Shown: piece after piece, positions 16,859 through 24,964 of the stretch | How the letters are laid out: every line of letters begins with the position of its first letter | How positions within the stretch are numbered: the first letter of the stretch is position 1 | Assembly (NCBI RefSeq): GCF_010894405.1 | Contig: NZ_JAAIYA010000008.1 | Span: 434,001-498,000, forward strand | Reading direction: 5' to 3' | Source: Pyxidicoccus caerfyrddinensis | GTDB taxonomy: Bacteria; Myxococcota; Myxococcia; Myxococcales; Myxococcaceae | Length of the DNA stretch: 64,000 bases | Position numbers and translations under genes: made by a program | Notes under the pieces: model-generated | The model's input: the letters and a program-made list of their open reading frames with translations, nothing else | Database searches by the model: none | What the model was told of the DNA's origin: nothing

Positions 16859-17887
16859 CTACAGGAGCTCGTCCCCTCCCCCAATCTCCGGCTCCTGTGC
16901 GGAGAGGAGAACATCCCCGGGCCGCTGCTCCACGCGGAGGCCCAGGCCCATGGCCGTCAACTCCTCGAGCGCGGCGAGGGCCTCCATGACGGGCTGGACA
17001 TCGGCAACCCGGGCAGGCACGGCGATGCGCTCGAGACGCGAGCCCACCCGTTCCAGCAGCGCGTGCGGGGGGAGTGCCTCGATGTATCGGCAATACAGAT
17101 AGGCGGGCGCGCTCAGATGGGCGACCTCGGAGGGCGAGACGGTCGCGACACACGTATCGAAGCGCGCCCTCACCTCCTCCACCGAAGTGTCCTGACGCCA
17201 CAGGCCGAGCAGGGAGCGCAGGAAGTCCATCAACAGTTGCGACCGGGCCGAGCCCATCTGGGCTGAGGCGACCTCCAGCGCCCGCTCGGCGCGTGCGGGG
17301 TCGGGATGGACGAAGAACAGCGGCAGCACCTCCCCGATGCCTGGAGTGTAGAGGGGCTCGGCGAGTCGCTCCGGTGCACCCGCGAACGAGCGCAGCGTCT
17401 CGGGTTCGAGCGGCTCACCCGCCAGCCAGCGGCACCACAGCGCCTCGAGCGAGCCTGCGGCGAGCGACGCGCGGCGCAGCAGATGGGGTCGTGCCTGCTC
17501 CACGCCTCCGAACAACAAGACGGTCACCAGGTCCTCGGCGGAAGGCCCCTCGGGAAACTCGAGCGCATCCGCCCCCGTCCAGCGCGCGTACCGTTTGCGC
17601 TTCAGGTCGCGCTGGACCTCGCGCGCCACCTCGCTCCACGCGGACCAGGGCACACCGAGCGCCGCGTAGTCCGTCCGGAGGCGTTCGTCCGCAGGAGCCG
17701 AGACCTCGTTGGGGCGCTTCTTGAAGTCGGCCCGCACGCGCTTGAGTTCCTTCGCGAGCGCGGGCAGCTCCTCCGCCGGACAGCCGCCGGCCAGGAGCCG
17801 GAGGTGGGAGATGGGAACGCCGCGCAACTTGAGCAGCCAGGACTTGAACGCCGACCAGGCGGGTGCGGAGAGGTGTCGGAATTCCAC
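16859..17887 (-). CDS. Hypothetical helical protein, 342 residues
   Basis: I do not recognise a family. The product is soluble, rich in Leu, Ala, Arg and Glu, with no signal peptide or membrane segment. It looks alpha-helical throughout with repeat-like spacing of aromatic and leucine pairs, as in HEAT or TPR solenoids. The start is a GTG with AGGAC upstream. It stands alone, convergent with the DUF1552 gene. Confidence 0.65.
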   Translation of the reverse strand: MEFRHLSAPAWSAFKSWLLKLRGVPISHLRLLAGGCPAEELPALAKELKRVRADFKKRPNEVSAPADERLRTDYAALGVPWSAWSEVAREVQRDLKRKRYARWTGADALEFPEGPSAEDLVTVLLFGGVEQARPHLLRRASLAAGSLEALWCRWLAGEPLEPETLRSFAGAPERLAEPLYTPGIGEVLPLFFVHPDPARAERALEVASAQMGSARSQLLMDFLRSLLGLWRQDTSVEEVRARFDTCVATVSPSEVAHLSAPAYLYCRYIEALPPHALLERVGSRLERIAVPARVADVQPVMEALAALEELTAMGLGLRVEQRPGDVLLSAQEPEIGGGDELL

Positions 17888-17979
17888 GGTCTGTCCTCGC
17901 TCAGGCGCCAGGCCCGCTCCCCCGCGATGGGTCGTCGGGCCAGGTGGCCTGCTCCGTCATGATAGCTTCAGCTTGAGCC

Positions 17980-18165
17980 ATGGAGGCCTGCCGTAGAGCC
18001 AGCACCCTGGTGCTGGGCTGCGCGCGGCTGGGCGACCGCGAAAATGCAGCACGCTGGCTCGCCCGCGCCGAGGAGAACGACCCGCACTGTGCCCTCCTCA
18101 GCGAGGCCCTCGCCGCGCTCGCCCCTCCCCTCACGGCTCCCACCGGCCCGGCCGCAATCGCCTGA
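17980..18165 (+). pseudogene. Possible C-terminal remnant of a TPR protein
   Basis: A 61-codon frame in an otherwise empty 326-bp gap reads LGCARLGDRENAARWLARAEENDP, which has the helix pattern of a last TPR unit (A-C-x-x-L-G and A-x-x-x-L-x-x-A). It has no convincing ribosome site. It may be the tail of a lost TPR gene or chance. Confidence 0.25.
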
Positions 18166-18213
18166 GCGCTGCCGGGCGCGGCTCGAGCTTCGAGCTCACT
18201 GCCCTTCGAGCAG

Positions 18214-19302
18214 CTAGCGCAGCGTCGGGTAGTCCGTGTAGCCCTTCTCCTCGCCGGTGAAGAAGGTGGAGGCGTCCACCGGGTTGAGGGGAGCTTCATG
18301 CCGGAAGCGCTCCGGCAGGTCCGGGTTGGCGAGGAACGGCACGCCGTAGGCCACGAGATCAGCCTCGCCCAGGGCAATCGCCGCCTCGCCGGTCTGCGCT
18401 TCGTAGCCACCGTTGACGATGAACGCTCCCTGGAACGCCTTGCGCAGCAGCGGGGAGATGCGCTGCTCCGGGCTCGGCACTCCCTGGCCCGACACGGCCT
18501 CGGTCACGTGCAGATAGCCGAGCCCCAACCGGCTCAGCTCGCGCGCCATATAGGTGAACGTCTCGGCCGGCGTGGAATCCGTCACGCCTGCGTAGGGAAA
18601 CGATTGCGGCGAGAGCCGGTACCCCACCCGCTCCGCGCCCCAGACGCCCACCACCGCCTGCGCCACCTCCAGCGGGAAACGAGCCCGGTTCTCGATGCTG
18701 CCGCCGTACGCATCCGTGCGCTGGTTGGAGCCATCCCGCAGGAACTGATCCAACAGGTAGCCGTTGCTGCCGTGCAGCTCGACGCCATCGAAGCCCGCCT
18801 CCCGGGCGTTCTCGGCCGCGCGCCGGAACTGCTCGACGACGCCGGGCAGTTCCCCGGTCTCGAGCGCTCGCGGCGTCACGACGCGCTTCTTGCCCTGGAA
18901 CGTGAAGACCTCCCCTTCGTACCCGATTGCCGAGGGAGCCACCGGCAAGCGACCGTCATGGAAATCCGGGTGCGAGACACGCCCCACGTGCCACAGCTGC
19001 GCGAAGATGATTCCGCCCGCCGCGTGGACGGCCCCCGTCACCTTCCTCCAGCCCGCCACCTGCTCGGGCGAGTGCACGCCAGGCGTGCGGATGTACCCCA
19101 CGCCCTGAGGGCTGACCTGGGTGGCCTCGGTGATGAGGAGCCCCGCGGAGGCGCGCTGCGTGTAGTAGGGCACCGCCAGGGGGGTGGGCACATTGCCGTC
19201 GACCAGCGCCCGGCTGCGCGTCATGGGCGCCATCACCATCCGGTTCTTCAGTTCGAGACGGCCGAGACGAAAGGGAGACAGCAGCTTCGAGGTGTTTGGC
19301 AT
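18214..19302 (-). CDS. Old Yellow Enzyme family alkene reductase
   Basis: 362-residue FMN-dependent NAD(P)H:flavin oxidoreductase of the NemA/xenobiotic reductase group, reducing activated C=C bonds and nitro esters. Seen: the FMN-binding start (LKNRMVMAPMTRSRA), QLWHVGRVSHP, the catalytic H-x-x-N in ELHGSNGYLLDQFL followed by RTDAYGGS, and the late GGYEAQTGEAAI phosphate-binding stretch. Length is normal. It is divergent from an AraC-family regulator only 34 bases away, which probably controls it in response to an electrophile (inference). Confidence 0.95.
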   Translation of the reverse strand: MPNTSKLLSPFRLGRLELKNRMVMAPMTRSRALVDGNVPTPLAVPYYTQRASAGLLITEATQVSPQGVGYIRTPGVHSPEQVAGWRKVTGAVHAAGGIIFAQLWHVGRVSHPDFHDGRLPVAPSAIGYEGEVFTFQGKKRVVTPRALETGELPGVVEQFRRAAENAREAGFDGVELHGSNGYLLDQFLRDGSNQRTDAYGGSIENRARFPLEVAQAVVGVWGAERVGYRLSPQSFPYAGVTDSTPAETFTYMARELSRLGLGYLHVTEAVSGQGVPSPEQRISPLLRKAFQGAFIVNGGYEAQTGEAAIALGEADLVAYGVPFLANPDLPERFRHEAPLNPVDASTFFTGEEKGYTDYPTLR

Positions 19303-19336
19303 GGCCAGGAAATGCCGAGGCCGCTATGGACGCGCC

Positions 19337-20374
19337 ATGTCGTCCAGTCCAAAAGAATTTGCAGGGCGTCCAGAGCCACAGGACGAGCAGGGCTCGGATG
19401 TCCTCGCCGACGTGCTGGACACGATGCGCCTGTCGACCGTCATGTATGGCCGCTTCGAGCTGTGTGCGCCTTGGGGCATCCAGTTTTGCGAGAGGCCTTG
19501 CGCGCACATCGTCCTGCTCGCGCGCGGAAGCGCTCGCCTGGAAGTCGAGGGACTCGAGGGAGCAGTCACCCTGTCGGCCGGAGACCTGGCCCTGCTCCCG
19601 CACGGCGGAGCGCACACGCTCCGCGACGCGGAAGGAAGTCCGCTCCACATCCTGGGGCAGGGCGAATGCAAGCGAACCCGGGGGGTGGGGCCGATACGGC
19701 TCGGAGGCGATGGCGAACGCACCACCCTGGTCGCGGGCTCCTTCCGGCTCGGCGCCTCGCCGCGCACGCTGCTGTTCGAGCGGCTCCCGCGCCTCGTCCA
19801 CGTCGCCGCGGATGATCCGGCGATAGCCCCGTCGCTGGCGTCGACCGCTCAACTCCTCATCACCGAGAGTGCCTCGTCCAGCCCGGGGGCGACCGTCGTC
19901 ATGAGCCGGCTCGCGGACATCCTGCTCGTGCAGGCCCTGCGGGCGCACATCGCGACACGTCAGTGCCAGGAGCATGGGCTGTGCGCGCTCGCGGATCCCC
20001 AGATTGGAAAGGCCCTCTCGCTCATCCACGAGAGACCCGCCGCCCCCTGGACCGTCGAGAGCCTCGCATCGGCCGTCGCCCTCTCACGCTCCGGCTTCGC
20101 CGCCCGCTTCACCGCGCTCGTCGGAAAGCCCCCCTTGGAGTACCTCGCGCGGTGGCGGATGACGAAGGCCGCCCAGCTCCTTCGTGAGAGCCAGACTCCG
20201 TTGAGCGAGCTCGCGACGGTCATCGGCTACCAGAGCGAGGCCTCGTTCAATCGGGCCTTCAAACGCTGGGGAGGGAGCACCCCGGGGGCGTACCGGCGCG
20301 AATACCGCCGGGGAGGAGCCAGGAGCGTCCCCGCCGCCGAAGCCCTCGCCGCTACGGCACCTTCGGGGAGCTGA
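19337..20374 (+). CDS. AraC-family regulator with cupin sensor, divergent from the alkene reductase
   Basis: 345 residues. The N-terminal cupin_6-type domain (MYGRFELCAPWGIQF, LSAGDLALLPHGGAH) would bind a small effector. The C-terminal AraC double HTH includes WTVESLASAVALSRSGFAARF and LSELATVIGYQSEASFNRAFKRWGG. The ATG at 19337 leaves 34 bases to the divergent gene; an earlier in-frame start would overlap it. Proteins of this build usually regulate the adjacent divergent oxidoreductase. Confidence 0.93.
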   Translation: MSSSPKEFAGRPEPQDEQGSDVLADVLDTMRLSTVMYGRFELCAPWGIQFCERPCAHIVLLARGSARLEVEGLEGAVTLSAGDLALLPHGGAHTLRDAEGSPLHILGQGECKRTRGVGPIRLGGDGERTTLVAGSFRLGASPRTLLFERLPRLVHVAADDPAIAPSLASTAQLLITESASSSPGATVVMSRLADILLVQALRAHIATRQCQEHGLCALADPQIGKALSLIHERPAAPWTVESLASAVALSRSGFAARFTALVGKPPLEYLARWRMTKAAQLLRESQTPLSELATVIGYQSEASFNRAFKRWGGSTPGAYRREYRRGGARSVPAAEALAATAPSGS

Positions 20375-20392
20375 GCTCGCGGTTGAGCCTGC

Positions 20393-21136
20393 TCACGCCG
20401 ACCGGGCCAGCGCAACCGCGTCGGGACCCGCGGGAAAACGGAGCTTCTCCGACGTGTCGTTCGCGGCGTGCCAGACCGCTTCGGCCACGTCGGACTCGCG
20501 CGTCACCGCGGCCGGCTGCCCGAATGAGGCGAAGATGCGCTGTGCGAAAGGCGCATACGCCTCGGGGAACAGCCCTTCCATGCGGGGGCTGCCGTTGCTC
20601 GTGAAACGGGTGCTCGGGCAATAGCCCGGCTCGACGAGCTTCACGCGCAGGTTGAAGGCTTCGAGCTCGAACGCGAGCGACGCCGTGAACCCTTCGATGG
20701 CCACCTTGCTCGCGGTGTACACAGCCACCAGCGGCATCGGCGCCAGCGTCGCGCTGGACGTCACGTTCACAACCACTCCCGACTTGCGTGCGCGAAACCG
20801 GGGCAGCACCGCCTGCGTCATCGCCATCACACCGAAGACGTTGGTCTCGAACACGTCACGCACCGTGGCCATCGGCGTGGCCTCGAAGGCCCCCATGAGC
20901 CCGATGCCCGCGTTGTTGACGAGCACGTCGATGGGCCCGCTCGCCTCCAGCGCCGCCGCGATGCTCTCGGGCTTCGTCACGTCGAGCGGCACCACGCGCA
21001 GCCGGTCCGAACGAGGGAGGACGTCCTCGCGTGGCGTTCGCATGGTGGCGACCACGTTCCAGCCCTGCGCGTGGAAGTGGCGCGCGGTCTCGAGTCCGTA
21101 GCCGGAGGAGCACCCCGTGATGAGCACCGTCTTCAT
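20393..21136 (-). CDS. Short-chain dehydrogenase/reductase
   Basis: 247-residue classical SDR. It has the nucleotide-binding TGCSSGYG, NNAG, a Ser in NVTSSATLAP and the catalytic YTASK. The first residues (MKTVLITG) start at the ATG with AAGGAG upstream, preferred to a start 26 codons earlier. Substrate unknown. It is divergent from an AraC-family regulator and convergent with the previous one. Confidence 0.93.
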   Translation of the reverse strand: MKTVLITGCSSGYGLETARHFHAQGWNVVATMRTPREDVLPRSDRLRVVPLDVTKPESIAAALEASGPIDVLVNNAGIGLMGAFEATPMATVRDVFETNVFGVMAMTQAVLPRFRARKSGVVVNVTSSATLAPMPLVAVYTASKVAIEGFTASLAFELEAFNLRVKLVEPGYCPSTRFTSNGSPRMEGLFPEAYAPFAQRIFASFGQPAAVTRESDVAEAVWHAANDTSEKLRFPAGPDAVALARSA

Positions 21137-21186
21137 GTCGACTCCTTGCATTGCCGCGATTCGCGCGGCGTCGATGGTCTCAAGGT

Positions 21187-21220
21187 ACGTGCGGCCGACA
21201 GGACTCTCCACCACGTGCGG
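21187..21220. promoter_or_regulatory. Direct repeat ACGTGCGG, candidate AraC site
   Basis: ACGTGCGG occurs at 21187-21194 and 21213-21220, 26 bases apart, in the region between the dehydrogenase and its divergent AraC gene. AraC proteins often bind direct repeats; the assignment is by position only. Confidence 0.4.
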
Positions 21221-21248
21221 TCCATATTTCGTTTGCTAGAGTCCAGCG

Positions 21249-22181
21249 ATGACCGACCCTCTCTCGGAAGTCATCGCCCTGCTTCAACCACGAGCCGTCT
21301 TCTCGAAGGGCATCAGCGGAGCGGGGCGCTGGGGTGTTCGCTACTCGGACTTTGGCCAGCCGAGCTTCTGTGCCGTGCTCGAAGGACGCTGCCGACTCGC
21401 TGTCGACGGCCAGCCCGCCCTCACGCTCGAGGCGGGCGATTTCGTACTCCTGCCGGCGACGCCGGGCTTCACCATGTCCGGCTTCGAGCCGGTGACACCC
21501 GAGCGCATCAACCCCAAGGTGACGCCCTCTCCGAAGGGTGAGGTGCGTCACGGCACGCGTGGCGGCCATCCCGACGTGCGCCTGCTCGGCGGTTACTTCG
21601 TCTTCGACTCGCCTGACGCGGCCCTGATGGTGTCGTTGCTCCCGGCTCAGGTGCACGTGTGCGGCGTGGAGCGACTCTCCGTGCTGGTACGACTCGTCGG
21701 CGACGAGACGAGCGAGCAGCGCTCGGGCCGCGACCTCGTGCTCACGCGGCTCGTGGAGCTACTGCTCATCGAGGCGCTGCGGTCGACCTCGAGCGACGAC
21801 GCGCCTCCGGGGCTCCTGCGCGGCCTGGCGGATGCGCGGCTCGCACCCGCGATACGGCAGCTGCACGGTCACCTCACGCGGCCGTGGACGGTGGCGCAGC
21901 TCGCGAAGAGCGCGGCGCTTTCGCGCTCGGCATTCTTCGCTCGCTTTACGCGCACCGTGGGGCTGCCCCCGATGGAGTACCTGCTGGACTGGCGGATGGC
22001 CGTTGCGCGGGGGCTGCTTCGCCGCCGGGAGCTCGCCATCGCCGAGGTCGCCGAGCGCGTCGGGTACAGCTCGGCGAGCACCTTCAGTACGGCGTTCAGC
22101 CGACACGTGGGCCAGTCTCCGGGCCGCTATGCGCGGGCAAGCCAGGCGGCATCGGTGAGTGTCAACGCAGATGACGCGTGA
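21249..22181 (+). CDS. AraC-family regulator with cupin sensor, divergent from the SDR
   Basis: 310 residues: an N-terminal cupin (FCAVLEGRCRLAVDG, LEAGDFVLLPATPGF) and a C-terminal AraC HTH pair (WTVAQLAKSAALSRSAFFARF, AIAEVAERVGYSSASTFSTAF). Same architecture as the regulator at 19.3 kb, probably a paralogue. Its position opposite the SDR gene suggests it controls that gene. Confidence 0.93.
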   Translation: MTDPLSEVIALLQPRAVFSKGISGAGRWGVRYSDFGQPSFCAVLEGRCRLAVDGQPALTLEAGDFVLLPATPGFTMSGFEPVTPERINPKVTPSPKGEVRHGTRGGHPDVRLLGGYFVFDSPDAALMVSLLPAQVHVCGVERLSVLVRLVGDETSEQRSGRDLVLTRLVELLLIEALRSTSSDDAPPGLLRGLADARLAPAIRQLHGHLTRPWTVAQLAKSAALSRSAFFARFTRTVGLPPMEYLLDWRMAVARGLLRRRELAIAEVAERVGYSSASTFSTAFSRHVGQSPGRYARASQAASVSVNADDA

Positions 22182-22326
22182 ACGGATGAAGCTGACGCGG
22201 ATGACGTGGAGATTGACCTCGGCAGCCTGGGTCGGCAGCTTATCCTTGAGCAGTTGGAATGACCTGCTTCGTCCTTCGTGGTTGGCCCTCCGGGGTCGGA
22301 GCCACCACACTCATGGAGTGAACACA

Positions 22327-22854
22327 ATGGCCGGCAAGACATCCAAGAAGTCGGCGAAGGTCGTAAAGAAGGCCGCGGCGAAGAAACTGCCGGCGCGCGC
22401 TGCAGCGCCCAAAGCCACCGCAGCCAGGAGCAAAGGCTCCGCGGTGGCCGCAAAGCCGCGCCTCCTCTCTGGCGGCAATCCTCAGATCGCGAAAGGTTAC
22501 GGCGACGCCCCCGTGCAGACCTACATCGCGGCCATGCCGGGCTGGAAACGCGACGTCGGGCGCCGCCTCGACGCGCTCATCGCGCGCACCGTCCCCGGCG
22601 TGCGCAAGGCGATCAAATGGAACACGCCGCTGTACGGAGTCGAGGACCAGAGCTGGTTCCTCGGATTCCATTGCTTCACGAAGTACGTCAAGGTGACTTT
22701 CTTCCGCGGCATGTCGCTGCGTCCTGTCCCCCCCGGCGAGTCCAAGAGCCAGGACACGCGCTACCTCGACATCCACGAGGACGACCCGCTCGACGAGGCT
22801 CAGCTCGCCGCTTGGGTGAAGCAAGCCAGCCAATTGCCCGGCGAACGAATGTGA
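22327..22854 (+). CDS. DUF1801 protein with basic N-terminal tail
   Basis: 175 residues. A Lys/Ala-rich tail of about 45 residues (KTSKKSAKVVKKAAAKK), histone-like in composition, precedes a DUF1801 (YdhG-like) domain with WKRDVGRRLDALI, KWNTPLYG and the YLDIHEDDPLDE block. The function of DUF1801 is not established. The tail may bind nucleic acid. It is convergent with a second DUF1801 gene. Confidence 0.85.
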   Translation: MAGKTSKKSAKVVKKAAAKKLPARAAAPKATAARSKGSAVAAKPRLLSGGNPQIAKGYGDAPVQTYIAAMPGWKRDVGRRLDALIARTVPGVRKAIKWNTPLYGVEDQSWFLGFHCFTKYVKVTFFRGMSLRPVPPGESKSQDTRYLDIHEDDPLDEAQLAAWVKQASQLPGERM

Positions 22855-22869
22855 GCGGCCCGTCCTCGG

Positions 22870-22933
22870 CTCCTGCCGTGGGGCCGGGCAGGAGGCTGGT
22901 GCCGAAGCTCTTCCCACAGGAGAGGAGCTTCGG
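22870..22933. terminator. Two consecutive hairpins between convergent DUF1801 genes
   Basis: CTCCTGCC-N9-GGCAGGAG (22870-22894) is followed by CCGAAGCTC-N14-GAGCTTCGG (22902-22933), both perfect. They lie between two genes that end toward each other, so they probably stop transcription from both sides. No T tract is seen. Confidence 0.55.
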
Positions 22934-22951
22934 CCGGGACCTGCGATGAAG

Positions 22952-23380
22952 CTAGTCGGCCCGCTTGCTGCTCGCTCGCCGGGGCTTCGGCTTGCTCTTG
23001 CCCTCGAGATTGAGCACCACTGCAGCTTGGATGAGCGCCTTCAAGGCCGACTCATTGATCTTGTCGCCTTCGTGGATGTCGATGGCGCGCCTGACATTCC
23101 CGTCGAGGCTGGAGTTGAATAGACCTGAAGGGTCCATCAACGCAGCTCCCTTGGGAAAGGTCATCTTGACGTGGCTCTTGTAAGTCTCTCCCGTGCAGAT
23201 GATGCCGCCGTGGGACCAGACGGGAGTCCCCATCCACTTCAACTCTTCGACGATCTCAGGGTCCGCCTCGTGGATGAGTTTGCGCACTTTCGCGAGCGTC
23301 TTCCCGCGCCAGTCCCCAAGTCCTTTGATCTTCTCATCGATCAATGCTGACGCAGATTCCACCGGAACGGTCTTCTTCAT
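22952..23380 (-). CDS. DUF1801 protein, last gene of ArsR operon
   Basis: 142 residues. The DUF1801 features are WRGKTLAKVRKLI, ELKWMGTPVWSHGG and AIDIHEGDKINE, and it ends in a basic tail (KSKPKPRRASSKR). The ATG at 23380 has GGAG upstream. It follows ArsR, SRPBCC and DoxX genes on the same strand, an association often seen for these families, and is paralogous to the gene facing it. Confidence 0.85.
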   Translation of the reverse strand: MKKTVPVESASALIDEKIKGLGDWRGKTLAKVRKLIHEADPEIVEELKWMGTPVWSHGGIICTGETYKSHVKMTFPKGAALMDPSGLFNSSLDGNVRRAIDIHEGDKINESALKALIQAAVVLNLEGKSKPKPRRASSKRAD

Positions 23381-23458
23381 ATACAGCTCCAACTCTCGCA
23401 TCTGTTTTTGCTGCGCTCAGCGTAAGGCTCAATACGTCTGCGAAGGTGCGGTGCGCGG

Positions 23459-23881
23459 TCAGGCGCTCGTCGGCGTGGCCTGCAGGCGGCGCCAGAAGAA
23501 GTACGAGAGCCCCCAGAGCACGCCGGTGGCCACCGCGAAGCCCCACGCCTCCGGGCCATCGCCGACCGCGAGGTGGGCGATGAGCGCCGAAGCGATGTTG
23601 ATGCCGAAGCCGGCATAGGCCCACTCCTTGAGCCGCGCCGGCACCGGCGCAAGCATCAGCACCACGCCGAGGAGCTTGGCCCACGAGAGCTCCACCCGGA
23701 AGTAGTCGGGGAAGCCGAGGTGGGTGAACGCCTGCGCCACCTCCGGCAGGCGCAGTTGTGCGTAGGCGGTGAAGCTCATCTGCAGGCAGAAGAGCGCGGT
23801 GACGATCCAATAGCCGATGGTCGTGGCCTTGGGGGTGGTCCTGGCGGCGACGGTGGCCGGATTCTGCAGGGTCGATTCCAT
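23459..23881 (-). CDS. DoxX-like four-helix membrane protein
   Basis: 140 residues with four predicted membrane helices (IGYWIVTALFCLQMSF, LLGVVLMLAPVPA, INIASALIAHL, WGFAVATGVLWGLSYFF). The match is to the DoxX_2/DoxX-like family. ATG 23881 has AGGAAG upstream. Third gene of the ArsR-SRPBCC-DoxX-DUF1801 unit. Confidence 0.85.
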   Translation of the reverse strand: MESTLQNPATVAARTTPKATTIGYWIVTALFCLQMSFTAYAQLRLPEVAQAFTHLGFPDYFRVELSWAKLLGVVLMLAPVPARLKEWAYAGFGINIASALIAHLAVGDGPEAWGFAVATGVLWGLSYFFWRRLQATPTSA

Positions 23882-23901
23882 GGGGTTCTTCCTTCCTCGT
23901 T

Positions 23902-24468
23902 TCAACGTTTCGGGGCGCTGGACGGCCAACCGGGGGTCTCAACGCCGAACTGCTTTGCGTACTCGGAGGTCAATCGCTGCCAGCCGTCGAACTTCATCGC
24001 TTCGCCGCCGACGATGCGTCCAATCGACTCACCCGCGAGGAACCGGTCGAGGACGTCGAAGCAGATGTGCCAGCCCGCGGCGCCCCACGCGATGAAGCCG
24101 CGCTCGATGTTGTGCCAGAGCGTGAGCCGGGTGCCGCCTCCCTGCGGCTCCAGCTCCCAGCGGATGTCCTGTTCCCCCCAGCTGTATTCGAGCACCTTGG
24201 GCGCGTCGGCCCGCTTCACCCGGGTCTCGGAGACAAGTGGCTTCGGCGCCCCCACTGTCGAGAGCTTCGCGGTGCCAACGGTACCGAGGTTCCGGTCAGA
24301 ATCGAACGGAGCCCACTCGCGCAGATGCTCGGGTTCCGTGAGCGCCTTCCAGACCTTTGCAGGAGGATGGCGCAGGTCGCGGACGAGAACGAGCGTCCAC
24401 TTCTCTCCCTCTTTTCGAACCTCAGCGCCAGAAGCGGCACCCGGCGCGTATTGCTCACGGCTTCTCAT
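23902..24468 (-). CDS. SRPBCC (AHSA1-like) domain protein
   Basis: 188 residues with the AHSA1/START-like ligand-binding fold: LVLVRDLRHPPAKVWKALTEPEHLREW at the start and WELEPQGGGTRLTLWHNIE in the middle. These proteins bind hydrophobic small molecules and are often paired with an ArsR regulator, as here, where the genes overlap by 14 bases. Confidence 0.9.
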   Translation of the reverse strand: MRSREQYAPGAASGAEVRKEGEKWTLVLVRDLRHPPAKVWKALTEPEHLREWAPFDSDRNLGTVGTAKLSTVGAPKPLVSETRVKRADAPKVLEYSWGEQDIRWELEPQGGGTRLTLWHNIERGFIAWGAAGWHICFDVLDRFLAGESIGRIVGGEAMKFDGWQRLTSEYAKQFGVETPGWPSSAPKR

Positions 24469-24811
24469 GTTTCTTCTTTCCTTTCACTGGGGGCGCCTCC
24501 TCCATCTTGTCCAGGTGTTGCTCCAGGGCATCGACGTGCTTTGACCAGAAGCGCCGGAAGGGAACGAGCCATGCGTCGAGCTCCATGAGTGGCTCCGGTC
24601 TCAGTCGATAGAGGCGGCGTTGCGCTTCAATTCGTGACTCCACGAACCCGGCCTCTCGCAGCACTCGCAGGTGCTTGGAGACGGACGGCTGCGACAGTTG
24701 AAGCTCGTGCTCGAGCTCGCCCACGGAGCGCTCGGACGAGAGCAGCAGGCTCAAGATGGCCCGCCTGTGGGGCTCCGCGATGATGGCGAACGATGATTCC
24801 ACGAGCGTCAT
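24455..24811 (-). CDS. ArsR-family regulator of the SRPBCC-DoxX-DUF1801 operon
   Basis: 118 residues. The winged helix has SVGELEHELQLSQPSVSKHLRVLREAG and no Cys metal site, so it is unlikely to sense arsenic or other metals through thiols. The ATG lies inside the first of three direct TCATAT repeats spaced 16 bases apart, suggesting autorepression. First gene of a four-gene operon. Confidence 0.92.
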   Translation of the reverse strand: MTLVESSFAIIAEPHRRAILSLLLSSERSVGELEHELQLSQPSVSKHLRVLREAGFVESRIEAQRRLYRLRPEPLMELDAWLVPFRRFWSKHVDALEQHLDKMEEAPPVKGKKKHEKP

Positions 24812-24847
24812 ATACCTCGCCGTTCATATACCCGTCAAGTCATATTC
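24808..24847. promoter_or_regulatory. Three direct repeats TCATATACC/TCATATTCG at 16-base period
   Basis: TCATATACC starts at 24808 and 24824 and the variant TCATATTCG at 24840, exactly 16 bases apart. On the minus strand the first copy includes the ArsR start codon. A TTGACG lies between the second and third repeats and could be a -35 element. Position and regularity suggest an operator array. Confidence 0.65.
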
Positions 24848-24964
24848 GAGAACCAGGTGTGCTTACGTGGTGCCGCGCTGGCCGCCGAGCCCGGCTACTG
24901 CGACCAGGTCCACGGGTAAAAAGATCCAATACCCGGTGCCTGCCCCCGAGGTTTCCTCGGCGGC

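Noticed and set aside
24455-24811. Metal-sensing ArsR regulator
   Set aside because: No Cys residues for a metal site, and the operon encodes SRPBCC, DoxX and DUF1801 proteins rather than metal transport.
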